Assembly: GCF_029962835.1 (NCBI RefSeq)
Contig: NC_080588.1
Coordinates: forward strand, 64,628,001 to 64,692,000
Direction: 5' to 3'
Source of the DNA: Magnolia sinica
Taxonomy: Eukaryota > Streptophyta > Magnoliopsida > Magnoliales > Magnoliaceae
Length of the DNA: 64,000 nt
Below the pieces are notes generated by a model. It saw only the letters and a list, made by a program, of their open reading frames with translations. It did not search any database and was not told the DNA's origin. Each line of letters begins with the position of its first letter. Position 1 is the first letter of the stretch. The translations under genes and the position numbers were made by a program. Of the stretch, positions 47,057 to 59,714 are shown one piece after another.

Positions 47057-49469
47057 ATTATCAACCATTTACAGTAATTCTTTGAATGAAATATTTTTCT
47101 TTGAATTCAATATCTCGTATCATTATCACATACCCCTAGTTAGTATATAAGGGGCCGACTTTTCTAAGAAATAAGGAACGTCTATTTTGTACATCAAATC
47201 TGCACATGTAAGGCCCATGTTTGTTTTATCTACACCGTTGATTTAATGGCACTCATCTTGGATGGACCCTGCTTAAAAACTCCCAAATGGTAAGATTATA
47301 TTTTTGGTCTTTTCACCGTTGAATATGGATTGTTGGTGCATTTCTTCTTAACTACTTATTTGTGTGCTAACACTGGAAGGGGCATGGTCCATCTACAATG
47401 GAGGCAATTATACTTGTTGTTGCTCGAATTTGAATGGACAAGGACAATCCCTGTGGAGGTATGAGTACTTACAACACTAACATGGAAAGGACAACAAGGG
47501 TGCCTGTTATGGCAGGAGACCCTCCAATGCTTAAGTCAAGTGGATTGAATAATAGAAATGGGATGTGTTGAAATTTTTATGCTTACTTCCTTTCAATGAC
47601 CGTGGGTATAATTATAGGGTGTTTAGGCAGCTGCGTATCTAGCGTACTTTGGTAGGATACGCTGGACTTGTATATCATAGATATGCCTAAGGATCCTTAT
47701 TTGACTAGGGATCTTGTTTTCAAAAGTATTGTTGAGCTCACCTTAGTCAGCATGATCTTTGTCTAAAATCTTGTCGACTGATTCCTTTATTGGCATGAGG
47801 TGAGATTCTCTTCAGATATCTTGTATCCTAAGTTATGGTTAATTGATCAGCTCGGTACATGTGTTATGTTGCTGAGCTTTGCTCCTAAGTAGCTCATCTC
47901 GGTGTCAATTCTTCAAGGTCAACTCAGTGTTGATGCCTTGTCAACTTAAAGAATTCTTCGTATAATTCTAAGTCATTCTGGGATATTCTTTATATTGGTC
48001 GCATGTCTTGTATAGCTGGCCAGTTCAGTATTTCTCATAACAATATTGTTAGCACATATGCCTACTTATCATATCCGTACAATAAAATCGTAGCCATTGC
48101 TTAAAGTTTCAGTAGTAACATACAAAGGATGAGAATTTTAGTATATGGCCAATCCAAGAAGTGGTGATTTGGTTAGATGGGGTCAGGATCGATGAGCTTG
48201 TGCCCTAATTGGACGGTTGAGATGGCTTATGCACCCATAATTTTTATAACAATATTGAAATCTAATTTCGTATGTTCAAAATAATATAAATTATAACCAT
48301 TTAAAAACCCTTAAGGTAGTGTTTCCGGATCAAGTCCCGGTGTGTTGCTTTGTACCAGTTCTGGTGTGCTTCAACAAAAAAGAGAAGCAACGCACCAGTT
48401 TTGTCTGCTTCAACTAAAAAAGAAAAATAAAAAAAAAAGGCTAGTGGCCCGCTTAGAGTAAAATGACTATTTTGACCCTTTAGTTTTCTCAATGCTGGTG
48501 AGTATCTTGCCCATCTAGACTGACAGGAGCCCAAAAATCTCAGTGAATGGATGAGCCTGAGCACACAATCTGTGGTCATTTTTTATTTTTTAAAAAATCA
48601 ACGGTTCATATAATTTTCCTATGGATTTGGATCACACACGGATCTCGTCTTTGGAAGGTGGCCATATTAGAGGCGTGAAATATGTTGAATGGTCTGGATT
48701 GATGCACATGCAGGAATCGTGCGGTGCACATGGGTTTATTATATACTTTTACATCTTGCTATTAGTCATCCTAAAGGGTGAATAAATATAAAATCCGAAC
48801 CGTTGGATCAATAGGCTGCCCCTCTATTGAATTACAGCTCAAAAATTACACCGATCAGATATTCCAAACAGTTCAATCAATTGCCTAACATTCGACACTC
48901 ACCAAGAGCCCACAAAAAAACCTATTGATGTGAACATAGAAACATCTAATTAGTTCTGATTTTGGATGAGCTCTAATCCAATAGGCGATATTTGTGTTGG
49001 ACGGTCCAGATGGACGAAAAGGCAATGTTTGTGAAACTTACCACATTAATGCAAAAAATACCTATTTAGGCATGGGCAAATCTGTCATTTCATGGCGATC
49101 CAATGGGACATTCTTGAATTACAATAAGATTGCAAGTGAAACGATGAAAAAATACAGTATTATTTTTAATCTTGGATAGATAAAAAATAATTAAATAATT
49201 AATTAAAACAATAAAAATGTATTAATATAATAAAAGAGAGGAGAAGGTTGGAGGGGAGTGAGGGGGGCAACACTATAGAAAGGGATGTAGCTACATTGAA
49301 GACCACGCCCCTTAGTCAAATTCCTTTTTTTTTTTACTAATCACATTCCAAAACAATTCATAAATCCATGCTTACATCCACACGTGTATGTGCGTGTACA
49401 CGTGTATCTATAACAAACATGCAATGGTGTCAATGGGCTAGGAGAGCCCATTGGTCTCTCATGGGCCTG
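47057..49469. other. Gene-free spacer
   Basis: No gene seen. About 47600-48060 is a stretch of repeated GGTCAGCTCAGT-like words that may be part of an old LTR, not identified. About 48660-48900 carries degenerate words of the second MITE-like family (GGTCTGGATTGATGCACATG). Confidence 0.5.
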
Positions 49470-49955
49470 TGGTCGTGCCGGGCTCCTGCGCTGTGAACCT
49501 AGGTGGGGTCCACCGTGATGTTTGTGAGAAATCCACACCGTCCATCCATTTTTTGAACTCATTTTAGGTCATTTGGAAGAAAATGAGCTATATTTAATAC
49601 TCAAGTCGGCCTCAAACGTGAGAATTGAATGTACAGAGTTGAAAAATTCGTGGGCCTACAGAAGTTTTAAAACAGGCTAATATTTGTGTTTTCAGTTCAT
49701 CCCAGTAGGAATGACGTTATTAACTGCATGGATGGCATGTAAACATCACTTTCTACCCCAGAGAGGTTTCAACGGCAGGAATTTCTCTACCCACCTTTTC
49801 CTTTAGTTCGGCCCACTTGAGTCTTGGATCCTGCTCAATTTTGGTCTCAAATCCTAAAATGAGCTCATAAAACGGATGGACGGAGTAGATTTCTCAAAAA
49901 CATCAATTCGGGCCCCACCTAGGTTTCCAGGGCAGGAACTTCATAGGAAAGGCCT
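49470..49955. mobile_element. Short Mutator-like element H
   Basis: GGGCTCCTGCGCTG..AACCTAGGTGGGGTCCACCG at the left pairs with GGGCCCCACCTAGGTTTCCA..GGCAGGAACTTC at the right. GAAATCCACACCGTCCATCC pairs with GGATGGACGGAGTAGATTTC. Confidence 0.75.
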
Positions 49956-50824
49956 TTGAATACCCCAGATCTTACTTGATAGAGGGTGAGCTGACCAATC
50001 TTGGGATAGGCTTGGGCCTTTTTGTCTTGGCAGGCCAAGGGCCCAGGAAAAGGACAGGCTAGATTTTACTTTGTGGGCTGGACATGGACTGACCTAAACA
50101 AAACATTGGTCCGGCCTCTCAACGGTCCTGATTTTGGTTCGTCTGATTTTTAACTGGTTCTAAAGCTTTGGAATGTGTGGGCCCATCATTCTCACTAATC
50201 TGGCCTAAGATTTCACGCCCAGGTTGGCCCATCTAAAGCCAGGCTGGGCATGCTGGCTTGTTTCCATCCCTGTAGGCTTAATATTAAACACTTTAGGGTT
50301 ACCCACCATCCATGGTGGGGTCCACAATACCATGGGCCCCAAATATGCAAAATGGACGGATAAGAACACTATTCATATTTCTAACACATTAGGACCCCTT
50401 ATTTTCTCTTGGGCTGGATTTCTCTATATCTGGACTATTCTTCTGGCCATCCATTATTTCACATGTTGTGGTCCACCCAAGGTGTAAAATGCTTGTGCTT
50501 TGAGGTAGAAAATATTATGTGGCCCATTGAATGGAGAGCTCAAATTTCACTCCATTATTTTGGTTTTAGCATGATATGCTAGCTTGTAAGACCCCTACAT
50601 GCCACGTGGCAGCATACACGGAGTTATTTCTTTAGTATATTGTGGCTTTTTGATTTAACGGTGTCATTTTAAAAAAAATATTTAAATTATAAATGGTACC
50701 AAATACCTAATGGATACAACACCTTAAAGGGTACTCATATAATTTCCTATTTAAGGCCCAACATAGTATAGCCATGGGTGCAGTTGACCTAGATTGGGTA
50801 TTTAACCCATCAAGACATAGCTAG
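49956..50824. other. Gene-free spacer
   Basis: I see no gene or clear element ends. GTGGGGTCCACAATACCATG and similar words suggest decayed copies of the short element family. Confidence 0.4.
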
Positions 50825-51206
50825 AGACGGAAGATCTATGGAGCCCATCGTGACATACGCCCATCCATTTTGATAGGTCATTTTAAGAAACGAGCCTAAA
50901 AAGGAGGTAGATCAAACGCTAGAGTAGACAACACTATAAGAAGCCCAGTGATAATGTCCTTTATTGTTAAAACCTTCCTAGGGCTTACTGGATGTTTATT
51001 TGCCATCCAACCTGTTCATAAAGTCACATAAAGCACAAATGAAGGGAAAACATAAATACTGCATGATACAAAACTTCTTTAGCCCCCAAGAGATTTTCAG
51101 CAAGCATTCGATCTACCTCTTTAGCCCATGGCTTAAAATGATATGTTAAAATAGATGGACAACATGTATAAAACATATACGTCTTGGTGGGCCTCATGGA
51201 GCCCCC
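50825..51206. mobile_element. Short Mutator-like element I, degenerate
   Basis: GGAGCCCATCGTGACATACG near the left, ATGTATAAAACATATACGTC..GGTGGGCCTCATGGAGCCC at the right. Family inner words are present but the ends are worn. Confidence 0.5.
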
Positions 51207-51293
51207 GACAACAGCACTTAACTTGAATATTGGTGCAATACCTATTAGTGGGTTTCGACATAGACACATCCTAAGTCCATTACACCTACATCC

Positions 51294-51452
51294 ATAGCTT
51301 AAGTGGTACACTCGGTGAAAGACACCTCGTTTCAACCATGAGGTCTTGGTATCAATTCCCCAGTGGGGGTGACTAACAGTGAAGTGTGAACTAACGGTGG
51401 GTGCACTAACAAGCTAAGAGAAAAGGAAAAATAAAATAAAATAAAATAAAAA
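51294..51452 (+). mobile_element. tRNA-derived SINE, copy 1
   Basis: A-box-like TAGCTTAAGTGGTACA (51295) and B-box-like GGTATCAATTCC (51348) have tRNA-like spacing, followed by CCCAGTGGGGGTGACTAAC and an (AAAAT)n tail at about 51425-51455. A related copy with the same core words lies at 63510-63680. Confidence 0.75.
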
Positions 51453-51524
51453 AATCCTACGTCCATTCAAGCATGTGGTCTTATCTTTTCAGTCTTATAA
51501 ACTCATAAATTATGGTGTGATTAA

Positions 51525-51640
51525 GCTAGACACTACGGATTCGAGTGCTCATCCAGTGTCTGGTAGATACTTAGGTATAAACACTATGGTCATAAGTTCA
51601 AGTTGGTGTGTGTGGGTGTGTATAAAATTTAAAAAAATCA
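51525..51640 (+). mobile_element. Possible SINE-like remnant
   Basis: GGTCATAAGTTCAAGTTGG is B-box-like and is followed by GTGTGTGTGGGTGTG and an A-rich tail. The GT-rich tail resembles the SINE-like pair at 58143-58347. Low confidence. Confidence 0.3.
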
Positions 51641-52178
51641 TACAATGACATGTCATGTGGACAACCCAAAAGGGGAAAAAAAAGGAAGAATAACAACAAT
51701 GGAATTATTTCCATTTCACAAAAAACAAACTTATTTCTCCATTTCACGTAGCCACTACCAGCAATATACTAAAAGAAGAGGAATGCTACTTGTGCACTTC
51801 TTATCACACACTTGCTGTAAACACCTGGCACATACGTGCAAGATCCGGACCGTTGTCTGGCTATCCCCACCGTTTGGGTCATAGCCCATAAATAAGGTCA
51901 GTCGAATGATCCTAATGGATCCATCTGAAAATGGCCCAAAATGAGTTTTTATTCCTTTTTCTCACAAAAGAAGCCATTAGGATCATCCGATCAGCATGAT
52001 TTTTTGGGCCATGGTCCATTAATGGCCAGATTGCCGGATGAACGATCTGGATCGTGTACACGTAATCCAAGTGTCTCCTTGGGAGTAGGGTGTGTATCAT
52101 GAGCTGTGTTCAACTAGCATTCCTCCCATGATAATATAACTACCTACGTCCAATGGCACAGATGTAAATTACTCCAAT
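51641..52178. other. Spacer and 3' flank of the amino acid permease gene
   Basis: Contains inverted words GATCATCCGATCAGCATGAT and related, around 51840-52080: ATCCGGACCGTTGTC / GACGATCTGGATCG-type arms suggest a small degenerate MITE. No gene. The 3' UTR of the minus-strand gene should lie just below 52179. Confidence 0.4.
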
Positions 52179-55100
52179 CTAATGTGGGGTTTGGAAAGGC
52201 TTGTAGGCCACCACATGTTTCGCCAGCCCTTGAATAGAACCTGCGGCAGCAGCAACGGACACGATCAAGCAAACCCCACTCAAGACCTTCAACCACGTCC
52301 ACGTGGCAGAAAACCTTTTGATCCTGTGGTGGGCCAGGTACATTTCAGTTGGGAAATACACCGTTAACGGCCAGAACCCGCACGCTCCAAGCAGGGCTAC
52401 AAAGTCGTTGAAGAAAGGGAATATCATCGCTATAACGGCCGTTAAGATCACGAATCCCGTTCGCCAAACAAGACGGAAGAAGTTAACGGAGACGCTGCGA
52501 AGTAAAGGAAAATTGACGGCGTGTTCAGCCGTCAGGAATCTGCTTTCGGGCCAACGATGGTGGGCCCTCATTTCGACGAATTGGAAAATGGGCTGGCAGA
52601 AAACCTACGGTCAGAGATTTTTGTGTCAGAGTACTTAAATTTGTAGGGTGGTGATCAAAATCGATCATTAGGTGGGCCAAGGTGGGCCCGGTTTTGAAAA
52701 TAGCCCGCCTCATAATTCAGATCAATTCACTCATCATGTGGGCCAGGATCCTATGATGAAATTCAACGGTTTGAATGGGGCGTGGCTTTGGTGGATCCTG
52801 GACTGTGGGGCCACTATGTTACTTACATCCATGCCGTCCATTCGTTTTGACATATCATTTTAGGGAATGATCCAAAAAATGAATAAGATCTAAATCTCTG
52901 TTGGACCACACCATAGGAAACGGTGGTTATTGACAATTAAAAACTTATTGGATCAAGATGATATTTGTGTGGTACCTTCATGCAGGTCTCTGTGACTGGA
53001 TCAACAGGATGGATGGTAAATAAAAATTCCGGTGGCCCCCATGAAGTTTTTAATGGTTGGTATTCAATCATGGCTGTTTCCTGTGGTGTGGTCCAACTGA
53101 GATTTTGATTTGCTTCAATTTTGTGCTTGTGGCTTAAAATGAGCTTTCAAAACGGATGGACGGAGTGGATGTAAGGCACATACATCACGTGGTCCACCTG
53201 AACTCAGCATGCGCGCACATAGACCCATCTATGTATGAGCACGAATATCTCGCAAGCGTGCCACTTTTGGCACCTGTGGGAGCAGTTCAACCGTTCAAAT
53301 TCATGTTAGCGCGCGAATCGCTTCAGCTTTTCTCCTTGAGTGGGGTCCACCATACCTGGTATGCGCCGATTAGATGGATAGCTATGCACACGTTTGCCAA
53401 GTCCACGAGCCAGAAGGGTTCATAAAACCCGAACCCGGTTAGGAAATTGCCAGGAGCGTCGTTGCCGAAGGCTGCGTATCCCGCGCACCCACATAGCATG
53501 TAGAATATGGTTGTGGTGGTCACGCCGATGAAGGTAGCCTTCTTCATCACTTTATTCTCCGGGGGAGTAGATTTTAGAGTGTCCTGCAATCCACGTTTCA
53601 CGTCAACAGTCATAGACCTTGAATCGGGTAGCAATGGGGATGGGCCGTACTATTTCTGGACCCGACCCATGAACTATGAACCACAGTCCAAGCTAAGCTA
53701 AACCCAGCCAAAGATGTAAGTAAGCGGGCCAACCTATGCTAAACAAGACCCGGGGTCATCGGGCCCACCCGTTTAGTTCGTAATCTGGGTCAGAGTCTAC
53801 CCTAGGCCCGCCTGTTTTTGCATTGTAGCCGTTGTTATGAGCCCATCCAACAAAGATTGTGTGGGGCCCTCTCTATGAAGACGGCTTAAAATCCATCCGT
53901 ACAACTATTTCGTTGGCTTATGTTAAGACGTCGACCCAAACAACTCAAGTGGGCCACATTTTTCTCCTCTCTCCTGGATCCATCAAGGTGCGTGGGACCC
54001 CTGACTGTGGGGCCCACCTTGATGTATGTTACTACATCCACTCCATCCATCTATATTGAAAAGTCGTTATAGGGCATGATCCAGAAAATGAAGTAGATCC
54101 AAATTTCAGATGGACCATAGTATAGGAAACAGTAGTAATTGACCAATAAAAACTTCTTGTGGGCCACAAAGCTTTGGATCAAGATGATATTTGTGTGGTC
54201 TCTTCATATAGGTCTTTGTGACCTTATCAACAGGTTGGATGGCAAATAAACATTCCAGTGGGCTCCTACGAAGTTTTTAATGGTGGAGATTCAATCATGA
54301 CTGTTTACCCACCTAAAAGATTTTGTGCATGCTTCATTTTTGGTATCATGCCCTAAATGAGTTTTGAAAATGGTTGGACGGTGTGGATTTAAGGAAAATA
54401 TATTAATGTGAATCCCACAGTCAGTGTCCACCCACCTCGGTTGATCCGGGGTCTCACCTAGTCCGCTTCCCTTTCGGTCTCCTCTGCTTTCCTCTCTCCA
54501 CGAGAGCTACATACGTACCAATTCTCATGCATACAGGTACCCGACTCGCTTGGTGGTTCATCACTAGTGTGAAAAGTGGTCATGATTCTGGCCTCTTACA
54601 TATGGTACACGTTTTGTGAAATCAAAACCGTCCAAATTGAGGATCACATTGTAGATGGATCATTGCTGGAAAATCACACTCATTGGACAATTTTAACCAT
54701 GCAATTGGCTACTACCAAATGGACGGTTGAAATCACATTGAGTCGTCAAAAGTAAAATTATAAGTGTAATTTTTTACTTATGCTCCATCCACAACTAGGT
54801 CAGCGATTTGGATGGTCCAGATTGCAGTACAACTGTACAAGTATGCCTTGTCTATGGTTGTGAGTCACCACAAAATTTTAAATGGTGGTGAACCTTCGTA
54901 GAGTCTCGCCCTGCATGCATATGCATATAATCTTAGAGGTGTATGGGAAGATCCTAGCCCTTTGATCAGTGGCCTACGAATGAATGGCAAGGAAGAGAAA
55001 TACAAGAATGGTCCACTCTAAACGGAGAATCAGCCAATGATCGAAGGGTTATTATGATCTTACGTGGGACACTTCTGAGGCATTCACATTCACCGTGGCG

Positions 55101-58100
55101 TCCTTTGCATACAAACAATGGCCGTACCGACGCGGATTTCCTGCTAAATCCTTTCACACGAGGTTCCTGCGATGGAAACTTAGGTGGGGCCCACCGTGAT
55201 GTTTATGATAAATCCATCCCGTACATCCATTTTGTGAGCTCATTTAAGGACATGAGTCCAAAAAGAAGCTGGATCCAGTACTAAGTGGGCCGAAAACGTG
55301 AGAATTGAACGTCCACAGTTGAAATATTCAGAAGTCCAATAGAAGCTTTCGGCCCACTTCAGTATTGGATCCAGATTATTTTTGGCCTCATGTCCTAAAA
55401 TGAGCTCACAAAACTGATGGACGGGACGGATTTATCACAGACATCACGGTGAGCCCACCTACTTCCCAGGAACTTCCTACGGAAGGCTTTCGCAGGAATC
55501 CGCGCCCGTACCTTAGCAAGCTACACGTGGGTGCAGAGAACTTCGTGGAGTACAGAAGAGCCGACTCGCGTCTAACGGGGTACACCAGTCCCTTGTAACC
55601 CAAAGGTCTGTGCGCCCACCATGATGTTTGTTTTGTATCCACTCCGTTCAACCGTTTCTTCGGATCATTTTACGACAGGATACCAGACATGAGGGAGATT
55701 GAAGACTCAAGTGACCCACAGCAATGAGGATCGAAAGATCACCGTTGAAACCTTAGTGGGGTTACAGGATTAATCAGGGTTGTATTCGTGTTTTCCTTCA
55801 TTTTGGTGGGAATCAGCTTATGAACGGGCTGGATGGTATCGAAACTTCACGGTGGGGCCAAGAAGGTTTCAACGGTAACTTTCCTCATGCTCACTGTTTC
55901 CTTTGGCGTGGCCCAATTGAGTATTGTATCTCTCTGGTTTTTGGATCATGTCTTAAAATGAGCTTGAAGAAACAGATGGACGGAGTGGACATAACACAAA
56001 CATCGTGGTGGACCCCACAGAGCTTTGGGTTACAGGGGACCGTGTAACCTCTGGTTAAAGGCAAGTCTCGTCCGGTGACAGATGGATGCATGCATGCGCC
56101 TTTTTGGCCGGAACCGTTCGAATGAACGGGGATTGCGTCCTGCCCCCGCCTAGACGGATTACTGTCCATCAGATCTGTGGAGGGGCCCACCGTGATGTAT
56201 CTATTCATCCACACCGTCCATACACTTTTTCGGATCATTTGAAGTATACATATGGAGTGAAGAAGACCAAAATCTCAAATGGACCACACAAAATTGGGCA
56301 CTTGGGTTACATTAATTCACCAGTCATTAAATGCAAGAGTCATCTTTGGTGTGGTCTAAGTGAGCGTTTTATCTGCTTCACTCTTCGATCTTCTCTTAAA
56401 ATAATCCTAGAAAAGGGATGGACGGCGTGGATAAACAGATACATCATGTTGGGACCCTCCACAGATCTGCTGGACGGTAATCCGTCCATGCGACCGTCGA
56501 TGCATGGGCAGGACGCAATCCGCGCTCGGTTCGAATTGCGATAGGTTCCACGTGTGTGGCATGACCTTATGTGCCATCCAACCCATCCATCAATCGCGCC
56601 CCCACGAGTTAGTCCCATACACACGAAAAAAAAATTAAAAACCCAGCCTAATCAAGAACTCAGGCGGGCCACAACAAAAGATCAACGGGTAGCAATGGGG
56701 AGGGAGTCGCCCACCACAGAAACTTGCAGATTATGTATGGATCTCAACTCGCTGTATATATGCAAAATTGCTCCCCACTCCCCATACTTGTTCACCCTGG
56801 CATGGTCCACCCAAGTAATGGATCTTACTGATTTTTGTTATGTACAATGAACATGAGGCGGCACACCTGATGAACGGTTTGGATTCAAAGAACAAATCAC
56901 GATGGGCCCCATATAAGCTACATCATATGGTAACTGACCTATCTGTTCGTCCCCAAAATTACTACGGTAAAAAATATTTTACTCAAAATACCCCAGAATC
57001 CCTTTATCCCAAGCTCCGTCGTGCCGACATGAAATTTATATCATATCCACCCCGTCTTCATATCCTAAAACTAGCTGTAGAAACAGACGAACGGAGTGGA
57101 TATGGCACAAAAATCACGGTGGACCCCACAGAGCTTTAAGTCGAGTCACTTCGGAAAAAGCGTTTTATTAAAAAAAAAAAGAAGCAAGAGTAAAAAGACA
57201 GTGCCTGTATTTCGATGAGGACCGTAGAGAAAGCATAGGCGAACGCAATATCTCCAAGCGCTTGGAAAGTCCTCCACACCTTCTCAGTACCCGACACATC
57301 TACGCCTGCTGTCACGCCTGTTAGGCTCGTCCTCACGTGGCCTCCTCCTGCGGTTTACAGGCCACCCACCCATTCTCATCCAATGCATGCAAAGATAGGA
57401 ATACCATGTACGTTTTCCATAATTTCTTACACATCGTGGTCACCCATCCGCCGTACACGTGGCATCATGTATAGAAATCTGGACCGGCTAAATTGTTGTC
57501 CTCATCGTGGAAGGATACATCCCAAAAATTACACTAATAATATTATCATGACCATCTAAATGGTGGCCATTAAATTGAAAGCTGAAAATAAAAAAGGTCA
57601 CTCGTCCATTCAATGACCTGTATGGCACGGTAAAAAAAATCATTTGATCAATATGATTGGGACGAGTTCGATGATGACTCCAATATCAGGTCTCATGATT
57701 TGGGCGGTCTAGATTGATGTACATGTACCTCAATCCAACGGTAGATGAATCACCACCATTTAAGAAACGGTGAAAACACACATTAGTACTCCTACCCTGA
57801 AAAGAGAAAAGGGCCAGAATATCAATCTTGTCTTTGTATGACTAACCTGCGACCTTCGCAATGGAAAGGCCGAGGCCAATGGAAGAATAAGCAAAAGACA
57901 TGAGAGCTGCAATGATGGAAAGAAACCATATCTCGTGGAAGTTGGGTATTTGAGAAAGAACGATTTGGATGCTTGCAAAGATCATCATAAAGGCATTGTT
58001 GGAGGCATAGCACTTTGCATCGTGACCGTTCCTATGGAAACAGTTGGACCGTTGAATAGCCCTGCATATATTATAAGTAAATTAGAGAAAAACCCTGAAG

Positions 58101-59226
58101 TCATTATTTTATTTTATTTTTTAATTTTAATTTTTATTTTTGCACACGCACACACACCCCACACACTCACGCAAGTGGAATTTCACCACCTATGGGTACT
58201 CGATCCCTCGACCGGGTCGATCCCTCGACCGGGTGTTGAAACTCCCGGTAGACTCTCAGGAGTTTCGACACCGGGTCAAGGGTTCGAGTACCCATAGGTG
58301 GTAAAATTCCACCACGCATAAGTGTGTGGTGCTGTGTGTGCGTGCGTTAAAAAAAAAAAAAAAAAAAGAGCAAGGACCCAATCATTATAATACATATCTA
58401 AGGCCATTGAAAAGAATCATGTGATCTTGTAGCATATGAAGCTTTGATAACTCACGCCATACTTATAGATGCTGTGATGGTGTAACCTATGGTAACACCT
58501 ATGAGATTTCCATACTGAGCTATTCCACAAAGTTGGATTTTGATCCCTCCTGCAAAGAAAATGGGGGGTTTTAAGAAGAAAAAGTTGAATTAGGGAGGTT
58601 TTTGTAATAACCCACTAAAGTTTGGGGTTTCTCTAGAAGAGGAATATTGCCATACAGCCTGGTCTTTCATGTCATCTGAGCCATTCAAAAGATGGGCCAG
58701 ATCATCACCTTGTGCAAAAATCAGTCTGCCCTACTAATAGTATTGACTCGACCATCCAAATTAATGAATGAACAGCCGATGGTCCACCTCCAGAGGAATA
58801 TTCCCATACAACCTGGTCTTTCCCATCATCCGAGCCATTCAAAAGATGGGACAGATCATGAAGATCACCTTATACGAAAATCAGACTGACCCACTTACAG
58901 GATTGGCTGAACCATGGAAAATCAACAAACAGCCGGTGGCCCATCGAAGGAGTGGATGGGTATGATTTTACTAGCAAGTAATCTTCATAGTCTTTCCCAT
59001 CCTTTTCACGGATCAGATGTCCTACACACGATACATTAGCAGGAAAAGATGGAACTACATGTAAAACTTTTAAGTAATTTTAGCTACAATAATGATGATG
59101 ATGATGTTCCATTTTAGATAGATTATATAAATATTAAAAGTAGAATAATCTAATACCCAAAAAAAGAAGAAGAAGCTATTCCTCATTAAAGAAGTGCTAC
59201 ATAAGTATCATATTCCTTTGTAAATA

Positions 59227-59286
<60 letters not shown>

Positions 59287-59714
59287 CATTACCTAAGTTA
59301 GCTCTCACAACCTCCATGTAAGTATAGTTCCTCTTTCCAGTAACTGGGTCAGGAGATCTATAACAATCTGCTAGTAGTGTGGACATAAACCAAGTGATTG
59401 TAGAGAAGATCATGAGAGCTATTGGGCCAGCTATCCACCCCAACTGAGCTATTGCCCATGCAAGCGAAAGCACGCCGGATCCGATCACAGCCGTTATGAT
59501 ATGAGCACTTGCAGTCAGCAACGTACCTATACGAAAACAACCCAATTCAAACCAATCCAAACCATTCACAACTCTATCTAAAGATCAAGAAAGAGAAATG
59601 AAACGTACCAGTCCGTTTTTCACGTCCATCGTCATCAAAGTTCTTACGACTATCGTTGCCGGATTCGATGGCATCCATGTTCCTGAAGATGGTAGCATTG
59701 CTTTGCAACTCTAG

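Larger units (their letters stand above)
53584..57204 (-). other. 3.6 kb intron 5 of the permease gene, swollen by transposons
   Basis: The exon 5 end CAG is followed by GCACTG, not GT, and the exon 6 start is preceded by TTGCAG. No GT donor nearby keeps the reading frame, so a GC-AG intron is the simplest reading. The intron holds at least four short Mutator-like elements (53955-54475, 55134-55503, 55577-56058, 56126-56529) and a fifth, worn one (56850-57135). Confidence 0.75.

Noticed and set aside
51294-51370. A functional tRNA gene
   Set aside because: A and B boxes are present but no cloverleaf with matching acceptor stem can be drawn, and an A-rich tail follows; SINE is the better call.
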